From the NCBI RefSeq assembly GCF_965198575.1, contig NZ_OZ240671.1, positions 620,001 to 684,000 of the forward strand: a DNA stretch of 64,000 nucleotides, given 5' to 3'. Both the position numbers and the translations under genes were made by a program. Of the stretch, positions 8,248-16,221 are shown piece by piece (positions within the stretch are counted from its first letter, which is position 1; each line of letters opens with the position of its first letter). Source of the DNA: Lichenicola sp965198575 (GTDB taxonomy: Bacteria > Pseudomonadota > Alphaproteobacteria > Acetobacterales > Acetobacteraceae). The notes below the pieces were generated by a model. It searched no databases. It saw only the letters and a list, made by a program, of their open reading frames with translations, and was not told the origin of the DNA.

Positions 8248-10011
8248 TTGCCCACGCTCCGACCCAGTCTCCGAATCGGCTCGCTCGCGCTGCTGCTGCC
8301 GTATCTGCGTCCCTATGTGTGGCGCACGATCGGGGCCACCACCATGCTGCTGCTCGCGGCCGGCCTGGTGCTGGCGCTCGGCCAGGGCGTGCGCCGGCTG
8401 ATCGACCAGGGCTTCGCCAGTGGCAGCATGCGCCATCTCGACCAGGCCGCACTCGGCATGTTCATCGTCGTGGCAGCACTCGCGGTGGCGACCTTCCTGC
8501 GCTTCTACCTGGTGTCGTGGCTGGGCGAGCGCGTCGCCGCCGACCTCCGACGTGACCTGTTCGACCGGGTGATCTCGCTCTCCGCGGAATTCTTCGAGAC
8601 CGCCCGCACCGGCGACATCCTGACGCGGCTGACCGGCGACATCTCGGTGCTGCAGTCGCTGATCGGCTCGGCGATCTCGCAATGGCTGCGCAACGCCATC
8701 CTGCTGCTCGGCGCCCTGGCGATGCTGCTCGTCACCAGCCCGAAGCTCGCCGGCGTGGTGCTGCTGGTGGTGCCGCTCGTGCTGCTGCCGCTGGTGGTGT
8801 TCGGGCGTCGCGAGAAGCGGCTGTCGCGCGCGGCGCAGGACCGCGTCGCCGACCTCGGCGCCTATGCGGAAGAGACCGTCAACGCGCTGCGCACCGTGCA
8901 GGCCTTCACCCACGAGCCGATCGACCGCGAGCGCTTTGCCGCCGGCATCGAGAGCTCGGTGGCCGCCGCGGTGCGCCGCATCCGCACCCGCGCCACGCTG
9001 ATCCTGGTGGTGATCCTGCTCGGGTTCGGCGCCATCGTGCTCAGCCTGTGGGTCGGCGGCCGCGACGTCATTGCCGGGCGGCTGAGCGGCGGCGACCTGT
9101 CCGCCTTCGTGTTCTATGCGGTGCTGCTGGCAACCTCCGGCGCGCAGATGAGCGAGCTGTGGGGCGAGCTGCAACGCGCCGGCGGGGCCGCCGACCGGCT
9201 GCGCGAACTGCTCGACGAGCGGCCGACGGTGCAGGCGCCAGCACATCCGGCGCTGCTGCCCGCGCGCCCTGAAGGCCGCGTCGCCTTCGAGAGCGTGAGC
9301 TTCCGCTATCCGACCCGGCCCGACCACGCCGCCCTCGACGGCTTCTCGCTGCAGGTCGCACCCGGCGAGACCGTGGCGCTGGTCGGTCCCTCCGGTGCCG
9401 GCAAGACCACGGTACTGCAGCTGCTGCTGCGCTTCTATGACCCGCAATCCGGCGTGGTGCGGCTCGACGGCATCGACGTAGCGACCGTGGATCCGGCCGC
9501 GTTGCGCGCGCGGCTCGGCATCGTGTCGCAGGACCCGGCGATCTTCGGCAGCTCGGCACTCGAGAACATCCGATACGGCCGCCCCACCGCCACCGACGAC
9601 GAGGTCCGTGCCGCCGCCCGCGCCGCCCATGCCGACGAGTTCATCGAGCAGCTGCCGCGCGGCTATGACAGCTCCCTCGGCGAGAAGGGCATCCGGCTGT
9701 CCGGCGGCCAACGCCAGCGCATCGCCATCGCGCGGGCGATCCTGCGCGATCCGCCGGTGCTGCTGCTGGACGAGGCGACCAGCGCCCTGGACGCGGCGTC
9801 CGAGCAGGCGGTGCAGGATGCGCTGGCAGTACTGTCGCGCAACCGCACCACGCTGGTGGTGGCGCACCGGCTGGCCACCGTGCGCAAGGCCGACCGCATC
9901 GTGGTGATCGAGGCCGGCCGGGTGATGGCGGTCGGCACCCACGCGTCGCTCATGCGCGAGAACAGCCTCTATGCCCGCCTCGCCGACCTGCAGTTCCTGC
10001 AGCCTGCGTGA
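8248..10011 (+). CDS. ABC exporter, MsbA-related half transporter
   Basis: A 587-residue fused permease and ATPase that works as a homodimer in the inner membrane. The first 320 residues hold six membrane helices with the exporter signature EFFETARTGDILTRLTGD. The nucleotide-binding domain has Walker A GPSGAGKTT, signature LSGGQRQRIAIARA, Walker B VLLLDEATSALD and the H-loop VVAHRLATV. It fits the MsbA-related ABCB group of alphaproteobacteria, which moves lipids or hydrophobic compounds. The start is a TTG; no better ATG or GTG lies in frame. It is followed after 32 bases by a glycosyltransferase, so a shared envelope role is possible. Confidence 0.9.
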   Translation: MPTLRPSLRIGSLALLLPYLRPYVWRTIGATTMLLLAAGLVLALGQGVRRLIDQGFASGSMRHLDQAALGMFIVVAALAVATFLRFYLVSWLGERVAADLRRDLFDRVISLSAEFFETARTGDILTRLTGDISVLQSLIGSAISQWLRNAILLLGALAMLLVTSPKLAGVVLLVVPLVLLPLVVFGRREKRLSRAAQDRVADLGAYAEETVNALRTVQAFTHEPIDRERFAAGIESSVAAAVRRIRTRATLILVVILLGFGAIVLSLWVGGRDVIAGRLSGGDLSAFVFYAVLLATSGAQMSELWGELQRAGGAADRLRELLDERPTVQAPAHPALLPARPEGRVAFESVSFRYPTRPDHAALDGFSLQVAPGETVALVGPSGAGKTTVLQLLLRFYDPQSGVVRLDGIDVATVDPAALRARLGIVSQDPAIFGSSALENIRYGRPTATDDEVRAAARAAHADEFIEQLPRGYDSSLGEKGIRLSGGQRQRIAIARAILRDPPVLLLDEATSALDAASEQAVQDALAVLSRNRTTLVVAHRLATVRKADRIVVIEAGRVMAVGTHASLMRENSLYARLADLQFLQPA

Positions 10012-10043
10012 TCGGCCCGGCCTGACCTGGCCTGGACACGGCC

Positions 10044-11381
10044 GTGCGGACAGCCGAGGTTGCGGCCCGCATCGCTGAAGCAGGATCCTCCCCTCCCTTG
10101 AGAATCATCGTCGCCGGCACGCCGATGGTGGGCCACCTGAACCCGCTGCTGTCGATCGCCACGCTGCTGATGGCGCGCGGCCACGGCGTGACCGGCCACA
10201 CCGCGAGCGCGCATCGCCACCGGTTCGCGCGGATCGGCGCCGATTTCCACCCCTTCGCCGGCCCGCTGGACCAGGATCTCAGCGATCTCGACACGGTCTA
10301 TCCCGAGCTCAAGACGCTGGAGGACGGGCCGGAAAAGCTGCGCTACCTGTTCCGGCACGCCTTCATCGAGCGGCTCGGAGCGCAGAGCCTGTCACTGCAG
10401 GGACTGCTCAATCAGCAGCCCGCCGACCTGATCCTGTGCGACAATCTGTTCCTCGGCACCTACCCGATGCTGCTCGGGCGCCGGCAGGATCGGCCGGCGG
10501 TCGTGCATTGCGGGGTGACGCCGCTCTTCACCACCCGCGACGACGGCGCGCCCAGCGGCATCGGCCTGCCACCGGCGGTGAATGACGAGGACCGGACGCA
10601 GTACCGAATGATCCGGCAGATGGTCGGCCGGGAGTTCTCGCACCCGATCCAGCAGGCGTTCGACCAGCAGCTCGAGGCGCTGGGTTGCGCGCCGCCGGCC
10701 ATGACGCTGAACGATGCCAGCGTCAGCCTGCCCGACCTCTATCTGCAGCCGACGGTCGCCGCCTTCGAGTATCCGCGGGCCGAGCCACCGGCGTCGTTGC
10801 GCTTCGTCGGCGCGTTGCCGTTGCCGCAAGCCGACACCCCGCTCCCCGGTTGGGCGCCGGATGTCGACGAAGCCGCGCAAGTTGTGCTGGTCACCCAGGG
10901 GACGCTGTCCAACCACGATCTCGGCCAGCTGATCGGCCCGACGATCGAGGCGCTGCGGGATCGGCCGGACGTGCTGCTGGTCGTCACCACCGGCGGCCGG
11001 CCGATCGAGGCGGTGCCCGGACCGATCGGCCCGAACGTGCGGCTGGCGGAGTTCCTGCCGTTCGACTGGCTGATGCCCCGCATCGCCCTGCTGGTAACCA
11101 ATGGCGGCTACGGTACGGTGAACGACGCGCTGAGCCACGGCGTGCCGTTGGTGGTGGCCGGTGCTGCCGAGGACAAGAGCGAGGTCGGTGCCCGGGTCAC
11201 CTGGAGCGGCGTCGGGATCGGCCTGCGCACCGACACTCCGGACGTGCCGGAGCTGCGCCGGGCGATCGCGAAGGTGCTGGACCAGTCGCAATACCGCGCG
11301 GCGGCGCAGCGCATGGCACAGGATTTCCGCCGGCAGGATGTCGAGGCCGAGGTTCCGCGGCTGCTCGAGACGCTCGGCTGA
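10044..11381 (+). CDS. GT1-family (UGT/MGT-like) glycosyltransferase
   Basis: A GT-B fold enzyme of 445 residues. The N-terminal strand and loop (RIIVAGTPMVGHLNPLLSIATLL) and the C-terminal nucleotide-sugar site (LPFDWLMPRIALLVTNGGYGTVNDALSHGVPLVV) are those of UDP-glycosyltransferases that decorate lipids, polyketides or other small hydrophobic acceptors. No membrane helix. GTG at 10044 is used; a TTG at 10098 would start exactly at the first strand and is a real alternative. It probably shares a transcript with the ABC exporter upstream, which might move its product; that link is inference only. Confidence 0.85.
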   Translation: MRTAEVAARIAEAGSSPPLRIIVAGTPMVGHLNPLLSIATLLMARGHGVTGHTASAHRHRFARIGADFHPFAGPLDQDLSDLDTVYPELKTLEDGPEKLRYLFRHAFIERLGAQSLSLQGLLNQQPADLILCDNLFLGTYPMLLGRRQDRPAVVHCGVTPLFTTRDDGAPSGIGLPPAVNDEDRTQYRMIRQMVGREFSHPIQQAFDQQLEALGCAPPAMTLNDASVSLPDLYLQPTVAAFEYPRAEPPASLRFVGALPLPQADTPLPGWAPDVDEAAQVVLVTQGTLSNHDLGQLIGPTIEALRDRPDVLLVVTTGGRPIEAVPGPIGPNVRLAEFLPFDWLMPRIALLVTNGGYGTVNDALSHGVPLVVAGAAEDKSEVGARVTWSGVGIGLRTDTPDVPELRRAIAKVLDQSQYRAAAQRMAQDFRRQDVEAEVPRLLETLG

Positions 11382-11391
11382 TCGGCGCGCG

Positions 11392-11559
11392 TCAGGCCGA
11401 AAGCTTCACCACGGTCAGGGCATAGAGCAACGCCGCCAGCAGCAGCAGCACGACCAGCAGGGTGACAGCACGGCCGCGCCGGCGTCGCAGTATTTCGCCG
11501 GCGCTTTCGGCCGCGGTGGGTGGCCTGGTCGGCGCGACCGGCCGAACCGTCTTACGCAA
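11392..11559 (-). CDS. CoxF-like small membrane protein
   Basis: A 55-residue protein starting at a TTG that overlaps the stop of ctaB. It has a basic N-terminal half and one membrane helix (residues about 31-52), ending in LLYALTVVKLSA. A short single-helix protein with a TVVKL tail after ctaB is typical of the CoxF-like small proteins in alphaproteobacterial cytochrome oxidase operons, where a role in oxidase assembly is presumed. The frame stays open upstream in ctaB, which would give 83 residues, but that part reads as antisense-like arginine-serine sequence. Retention of this gene beside a decayed ctaD is notable. Confidence 0.65.
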   Translation of the reverse strand: MRKTVRPVAPTRPPTAAESAGEILRRRRGRAVTLLVVLLLLAALLYALTVVKLSA

Positions 11560-12484
11560 TCGCCCGGTCCACGCAGATCGCGATGAACAGCGCCGCCAGA
11601 TAGAGCAGCGAGAAGCGGAAGGCCTGCCGCGCCGGCTTGTCACCGGTCAGGCTGGTGCCGTCGGCGGTCTGCTCGTCGCGCAGCACCCGCCAGGCGCACA
11701 CCAGGAAGCCCACATCGAGCAGCGCCGTCGAGACCAGATAGACCGGACCGGTCATGTGCAGGGCCGCCGGCGACAGCGACACGACGGTCAGCACCACCGT
11801 GTAGATCAGGATCTGCCAGCGCGTATGCCGGGCGCCGCGGACCACCGGCAGCATCGGCACCCCGGCGCGGCCGTAATCGGCGCAGGCATACAGCGACAAC
11901 GACCAGAAATGCGGCGGCGTCCAGACGAACACGATGGCGAACAGCAGCACCGGCAGCAGGCCGATCTGCCCGGTCGCGGCGGCCCAGCCGATGATCGGCG
12001 GAAACGCCCCGGCAGCCCCGCCGATGACGATGTTCTGCGGCGTCGCCCGCTTCAGCCACATCGTATAGATCAGCACGTAGAACAGGATCGAGAAGGCCAG
12101 CCCGGCCGCCGCGACCCAGTTGGTGGCAAGCCACATCAGCACGATCGACAGCACGCTGAGGCCGATGCCGTAGCCGAGCGCGTCGTTCGGGCTCACCCGT
12201 CCGGCCGCGACCGGGCGCTTCGCGGTACGGCGCATCAGCTGGTCGATATCGCGGTCGTACCACATGTTGATAGCGCCGGCGCCGCCGGTCGCGATCGCGA
12301 TGCACAGGATGGCGGTGAACGCCACCAGCGGATGCACATGCACGGGTGCCACGTACAGCCCGATCGCACCGGTGAACACCACCAGCGTCATCACCCGCGG
12401 CTTCAGCAGCGCGAACCAGTCGCGCACGTCGGTGCCGAGGCCCGGCCCGAAGGCGGGAACGGGAGTGGCGAGTGTCGTGCTCAT
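11552..12484 (-). CDS. ctaB: Protoheme IX farnesyltransferase (heme O synthase)
   Basis: An integral membrane UbiA-family prenyltransferase that adds a farnesyl group to heme B to make heme O, used by bo3 oxidases and as the precursor of heme A. The start giving MSTTLATP overlaps the upstream ctaD-like stop by ATGA. About nine membrane helices are visible. The two aspartate-rich motifs are NMWYDRDIDQLMRRT (with the R-T-x-x-R-P follow-on) and the second loop YACADYGRAGVPMLPV. GGAAGAFPPIIGW and WTPPHFW are the usual CtaB segments. All key residues look intact, in contrast with its operon partner. Confidence 0.95.
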   Translation of the reverse strand: MSTTLATPVPAFGPGLGTDVRDWFALLKPRVMTLVVFTGAIGLYVAPVHVHPLVAFTAILCIAIATGGAGAINMWYDRDIDQLMRRTAKRPVAAGRVSPNDALGYGIGLSVLSIVLMWLATNWVAAAGLAFSILFYVLIYTMWLKRATPQNIVIGGAAGAFPPIIGWAAATGQIGLLPVLLFAIVFVWTPPHFWSLSLYACADYGRAGVPMLPVVRGARHTRWQILIYTVVLTVVSLSPAALHMTGPVYLVSTALLDVGFLVCAWRVLRDEQTADGTSLTGDKPARQAFRFSLLYLAALFIAICVDRAIA

Positions 12485-13857
12485 GCGAGGGCAGCCTCGG
12501 CGAATGTTCCGGCAGGCACCGGCGACGGCACGCTCCATTCGAGCGTCATCGCGCCGGCTCCCCATGGATTGGCGGCGACGCTGCGAGCGCCGCGCAGCGT
12601 GATCACGACGATCAGCGCGAACAGCAGCATCGACACACCGACCAGCGACGCCCCGGCCGCAGCGATCGGGCTCTCTGCGCCCAATCCCCCGAAGAGCAAC
12701 GCCACGCCCGCGAGCAGCGAGACGAACTGCAGCCTGGCCAGGCGCTCCGGATACGGCTTTCCGGTCATCTTGCCGATCCAGTAATAGAATCCGGCAAACA
12801 GCGCGAACACCGATGCCAGCGACAGCACGTCATGCAGGGGTGCCAGCGACGCGCCGCCCGCCTCCCGCAGCAGTGCCACCAGACTGCCGACGACCAGCAC
12901 GACGATGAAGCCGGACGCGAACAGGCCGGGCGCGACAAGCCGCCGAACTCCACCGGCACGCCACAGGGTCAGGGTCCAGCAACCTGCGATCAGCAGCGCC
13001 GGCAGCAGCACGGACAGCAGCGCGGCCAGCGGGAACAGGCTGGCCGGCGCCGGCACGCCGCCGTTCAGCAGCTGGTTCGCCCAGAGCAGGAAACCGCTCA
13101 TCGCCAGCGCCGCCAGGGCAAGGACGACGATCCGCTCGCCGGCCAGCCTGCCGCCGCAGAAGGTCGCGACGATCTGGCTCACCAGCCCAAGGCCGGGCAG
13201 GATCATCAGGCAGAAGCCGGGATAGAACAGGAACCGGGCTGCAGCCGGGCTCGCCAGCATGTCCGGACCCGGGCCATGCGTCATCACGAGAGCGGCCGCC
13301 ATCATCGGCAAGGCGGCGACGGCCAGCGTGCCCGCGATCAGCTGCGACCAGACGAACACCGGCAACGCGCCGAGCGACATGTCCGGCCGGCGCTGGTTCA
13401 GGATCGTGGTGACCAGGTTCGCCCCGCACAGCAGCGTCGCCGCTGCGGCCAGGTGCACCGCCAGCGACAGCGTCCAGGCCGGATTGACGGCACCGAGCAG
13501 GCCAACCAGCGTCAGCACGAAGCCCGCCACCGTCAGCCAGAACGACAGCGCCGCCAGCCGGGGGAATGCGGTGTTCGGGGCACCGACCAGCAGCGGCACG
13601 AACCAGTTGCCGAAACCGCCGGTCAGCGCCGGCACGGCCGAGAAGAACACCATGATCGGGCCGTGCTGGAGCGCCAACCGCTGCCACGGGAGCATCCCGG
13701 CCGGCCATGCCGACAGCCCGGCCGGCAGCCCGATCGAGCCCGCCGGCAGCCGCAGCGCGAGCGACAGCACGCCGCCGACCAGTCCCGCCACGACGGCGAA
13801 CAGGATGCTGCAGGTGCCGACATCACGATGATCGGTCAGACGAAGCCAGCGCTGCAT
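12481..13857 (-). CDS. ctaD: Degenerate cytochrome c oxidase subunit I homologue
   Basis: The fold is clearly that of aa3-type subunit I: MTGKPYPERLARLQF, FALFAGFYYWIGKM and the closing NPWGAGAMTLEW are typical. The start (458 aa) follows a GGAGAG seven bases upstream. The low-spin heme ligands are kept (His65 in LQHGPIMVFF and His342). By alignment with Paracoccus numbering, the oxygen-reducing centre is gone: the CuB ligand and cross-linked Tyr motif HPEVY reads YPGFC (212-216), the CuB His pair reads Asn-Gln (261-262), and the heme a3 ligand is Pro340. The D-channel Asp is Asn95 and the K-channel Lys is Ile290. No subunit II or III gene is nearby. It cannot be a working oxidase; it may be a relic or a low-spin heme protein. 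Confidence 0.85.
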   Translation of the reverse strand: MQRWLRLTDHRDVGTCSILFAVVAGLVGGVLSLALRLPAGSIGLPAGLSAWPAGMLPWQRLALQHGPIMVFFSAVPALTGGFGNWFVPLLVGAPNTAFPRLAALSFWLTVAGFVLTLVGLLGAVNPAWTLSLAVHLAAAATLLCGANLVTTILNQRRPDMSLGALPVFVWSQLIAGTLAVAALPMMAAALVMTHGPGPDMLASPAAARFLFYPGFCLMILPGLGLVSQIVATFCGGRLAGERIVVLALAALAMSGFLLWANQLLNGGVPAPASLFPLAALLSVLLPALLIAGCWTLTLWRAGGVRRLVAPGLFASGFIVVLVVGSLVALLREAGGASLAPLHDVLSLASVFALFAGFYYWIGKMTGKPYPERLARLQFVSLLAGVALLFGGLGAESPIAAAGASLVGVSMLLFALIVVITLRGARSVAANPWGAGAMTLEWSVPSPVPAGTFAEAALA

Positions 13858-13924
13858 GGTCATGCTCTCTCCACCCGGCAGCACATGGTGTCTGCCGCGC
13901 CGCCTGGAGCTTTTTTCCGGTGGC

Positions 13925-14836
13925 TCAAGTCATCCGGGACCGTGGGTCGCGCCTTTTTGCAAGGCCGCCGGGCACGAGGCCGTCACGCGACAGCGCAGGT
14001 GCCGGCTCGTTGGTCAGCGTGACCAGCGTGAACAGGCCCATCGGCGAGACCGGCTCGATCTGCGCAGCACGCAGATCCGCCTCGGGCAGCAGCGACTCGA
14101 TGGCGAAGTCGGGATGCCAGCCGAGCGAGTGCGACGCACGTGCCATGCCGCGCTCTAGCGCCAGACGGAGCCCGCGCTGAGCCAGGAAGTGGTTCACGAA
14201 CAGGATATGGCCTCCCGGGCGCACCACCCGCTTCAGCTCGGCCAGCAGGCGACGCGGGTTCGGCACCACCGAGGCCACGAACATCGCGACCGCGATATCG
14301 AAGCTGGCGTCCTCGAACACCGTCTCCTCGGCGTCCATCTCCAGCAGCGCCTCGACATGCGGCATCCGCGCCTGCTGCACCCGCCGGCGCGCCCGCTCGA
14401 GCATCGCCGTCGACAGGTCGATGCCGGTGATGCGCTTGTCCGCGGTGTAGTGCGGCAGGGCCAGGCCGGTACCGACGCCGACCTCCAGCACCCGGGTGCC
14501 AGGCAGCCGGTTGACCGATGTCACCGCCCGCCTGCGGCCGAATGCCGAAACCCCGCCGAACACCCCGTCATACACACCGGCCCAGCGCTGGTACGCCGCA
14601 CGCACCGCATCGGCATCGAGGGCGGACCGCGGCACGGGTGCTGCCACGACCGGGCCGAGGTCTGGGGCGAGGTCTGGTGCGAGACCAGGTGCCAGCCCTG
14701 GTGACAGGCCGGGCGACGGGGACCGGTAGAACTCGTGGCCGCCGCTCATCGCGGAGCCATCGACCACGGCCCTGGCTGTGCCGCCTGGAGGTGCAGCGGC
14801 TGTGTTCGTCTCATCGTCATCGAGAGCTTGACTCAT
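13925..14836 (-). CDS. pmtA: Phosphatidylethanolamine N-methyltransferase, PmtA type
   Basis: A class I SAM-dependent methyltransferase. From residue 70 it follows the Rhodobacter/rhizobial PmtA pattern: AYQRWAGVYDGVFG, glycine-rich SAM motif VLEVGVGTGLALP, acidic loop GIDLSTAMLERA, VAMFVASVVPNPRRLL and FVNHFLA. This branch methylates phosphatidylethanolamine to phosphatidylcholine and resembles UbiE, which is the main alternative. The first 65 residues are unusual: a low-complexity tail with repeated PGL/PDL units (about residues 39-62). A start at Met30 (14749) would remove half of it but not the repeats. It is monocistronic, upstream of the ctaD-like gene. Confidence 0.75.
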   Translation of the reverse strand: MSQALDDDETNTAAAPPGGTARAVVDGSAMSGGHEFYRSPSPGLSPGLAPGLAPDLAPDLGPVVAAPVPRSALDADAVRAAYQRWAGVYDGVFGGVSAFGRRRAVTSVNRLPGTRVLEVGVGTGLALPHYTADKRITGIDLSTAMLERARRRVQQARMPHVEALLEMDAEETVFEDASFDIAVAMFVASVVPNPRRLLAELKRVVRPGGHILFVNHFLAQRGLRLALERGMARASHSLGWHPDFAIESLLPEADLRAAQIEPVSPMGLFTLVTLTNEPAPALSRDGLVPGGLAKRRDPRSRMT

Positions 14837-15010
14837 CTGGGCATCATCTCTTGCCCTGACCGGGCCGCATCATCAAGTGTAACGCCCTCCCCGCCTGCAC
14901 ACCAACACGCGAGTTGTTTGCCGCCGGATGGCGAAAGAGGCTATCGTCGCCTGCGGTTCGACGGGCTCCAGCAAGGCCCGGCGAGATACCGCATGACCGC
15001 GCCACGATCC

Positions 15011-15018
15011 GGAGGAGG
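15011..15018 (+). promoter_or_regulatory. Strong Shine-Dalgarno site for the 52-aa ORF
   Basis: GGAGGAGG lies five bases before the ATG at 15024. It is among the best ribosome-binding sites in the window and is the main reason to accept the small gene that follows. Confidence 0.7.
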
Positions 15019-15023
15019 ATGGA

Positions 15024-15182
15024 ATGCTGATCTTTTTCCTCATCGTCATTTCCATACTCGGGTGGTCCGGGACCTTCGTGTGGTACTTCTGGACCGAGAT
15101 CTACGAGTACTACGACAACCGTTTCGGGCCGAAACGCCGCGATCCGAAGCCGCACAAGTACCGCCGCAAGATGTACGACTGA
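15024..15182 (+). CDS. Small membrane-anchored protein, 52 aa
   Basis: The first 20 residues form one membrane helix (LIFFLIVISILGW). The rest is aromatic and then strongly basic (TEIYEYYDNRFG, then PKRRDPKPHKYRRK). The reading frame is short but preceded by a near-perfect Shine-Dalgarno sequence, and its composition is protein-like. It would sit in the inner membrane with a charged cytoplasmic tail. I know no family for it. It lies between pmtA and gshB, both on the other strand. Confidence 0.6.
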   Translation: MLIFFLIVISILGWSGTFVWYFWTEIYEYYDNRFGPKRRDPKPHKYRRKMYD

Positions 15183-15207
15183 TCATCTCGCGGCCTGACC
15201 TGGACCG

Positions 15208-16200
15208 TCAGCCTGCCAGCCGCGCCTCGATGCGGTCCCAGATCAGCCCGGCGGTGTTGCCGCCATCGAAACGGTCGATCTCCTGCAGCCCGGTCGGCGA
15301 GGTCACGTTGATCTCGGTCAGCCAGTCGCCGATCACGTCGATCCCCACGAAAATCAGCCCGCGCTCGGCCAGCATCGGCCCGATGCGGCCGCAGATCTCG
15401 CGCTCGCGGGCGTTCAGCACCGATTTCGCAGCCTTGCCCCCGACATGCATGTTGGAGCGCGCCTCGCCCTCGGCCGGCACCCGGTTGATCGCCCCGATCG
15501 GCTCGCCGTCGGCCAGGATGATGCGCTTGTCGCCCTGGCGCACCGCCTTCTCGTAGCGCTGGATCATCAGCGGCTCGCGGCTCCGGCTGAAGAACATCTC
15601 CAGCAGCGAGGCGAGATTTTCGTCGTCCTCGCGGATCCGGAACACCCCTGCCCCGCCATTGCCGAACAGCGGCTTGACGATGATGTCGCGGTGCTCGGCC
15701 CGGAAGTCGCGGATCGCCTGGACGTCCCAGCTGATCAGCGTCGGCGGCATCAGATCAGGGAAATGCGTGACCAGCAGCTTCTCCGGCGCATCACGCACCG
15801 AGCGCGGATCGTTCACCACCAGGGTGCCGCTGCCGTCCGAACGGTGGACGTGCTCCAGCATGTGGGTGGCGGTGATGTAGGCCATGTCGAACGGCGGGTC
15901 CTGGCGCATCAGCACCACGTCCATCGTGGCGACGTCGACCACCGCTTCCGCGCCGAGGGTGGCGTGGGCGCCGGCGACGCGCTGCACGGTGACCGGCCGC
16001 ATCCGCGCGGTCAGGCGCTCGACCCGCTCCGACCCGACACCGGACTTGCCCTCGCGCAGGCTGAGCGCGCGCACGTCGTACACCGACAGTGTGTGCCCAC
16101 GCGCCTGCGCCTCGAGCATCAGCGCGAACGTGGAGTCGCCGTTGATGTCGATGCCGTGGATCGGGTCCATCTGGACCGCCACCTTGAGCTGCCTGGCCAT
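15208..16200 (-). CDS. gshB: Glutathione synthetase
   Basis: ATP-grasp ligase joining gamma-glutamylcysteine and glycine, the last step of glutathione synthesis, in the cytoplasm. The 330 residues match the bacterial GshB length. Hallmarks are VAVQMDPIHGIDINGDSTFALMLEAQ at the N-terminus, MRQDPPFDMAYITATHMLE, the ATP-grasp KPLFGNGGAGVFRI, and the metal-site region FVGIDVIGDWLTEINVTSPTGLQEI. The start codon and length are normal. The next upstream gene on the same strand is an S9 peptidase 21 bases away, so they may share a transcript. Confidence 0.97.
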   Translation of the reverse strand: MARQLKVAVQMDPIHGIDINGDSTFALMLEAQARGHTLSVYDVRALSLREGKSGVGSERVERLTARMRPVTVQRVAGAHATLGAEAVVDVATMDVVLMRQDPPFDMAYITATHMLEHVHRSDGSGTLVVNDPRSVRDAPEKLLVTHFPDLMPPTLISWDVQAIRDFRAEHRDIIVKPLFGNGGAGVFRIREDDENLASLLEMFFSRSREPLMIQRYEKAVRQGDKRIILADGEPIGAINRVPAEGEARSNMHVGGKAAKSVLNAREREICGRIGPMLAERGLIFVGIDVIGDWLTEINVTSPTGLQEIDRFDGGNTAGLIWDRIEARLAG

Positions 16201-16221
16201 GCGCCTGGTCCCCTGCCCGTT

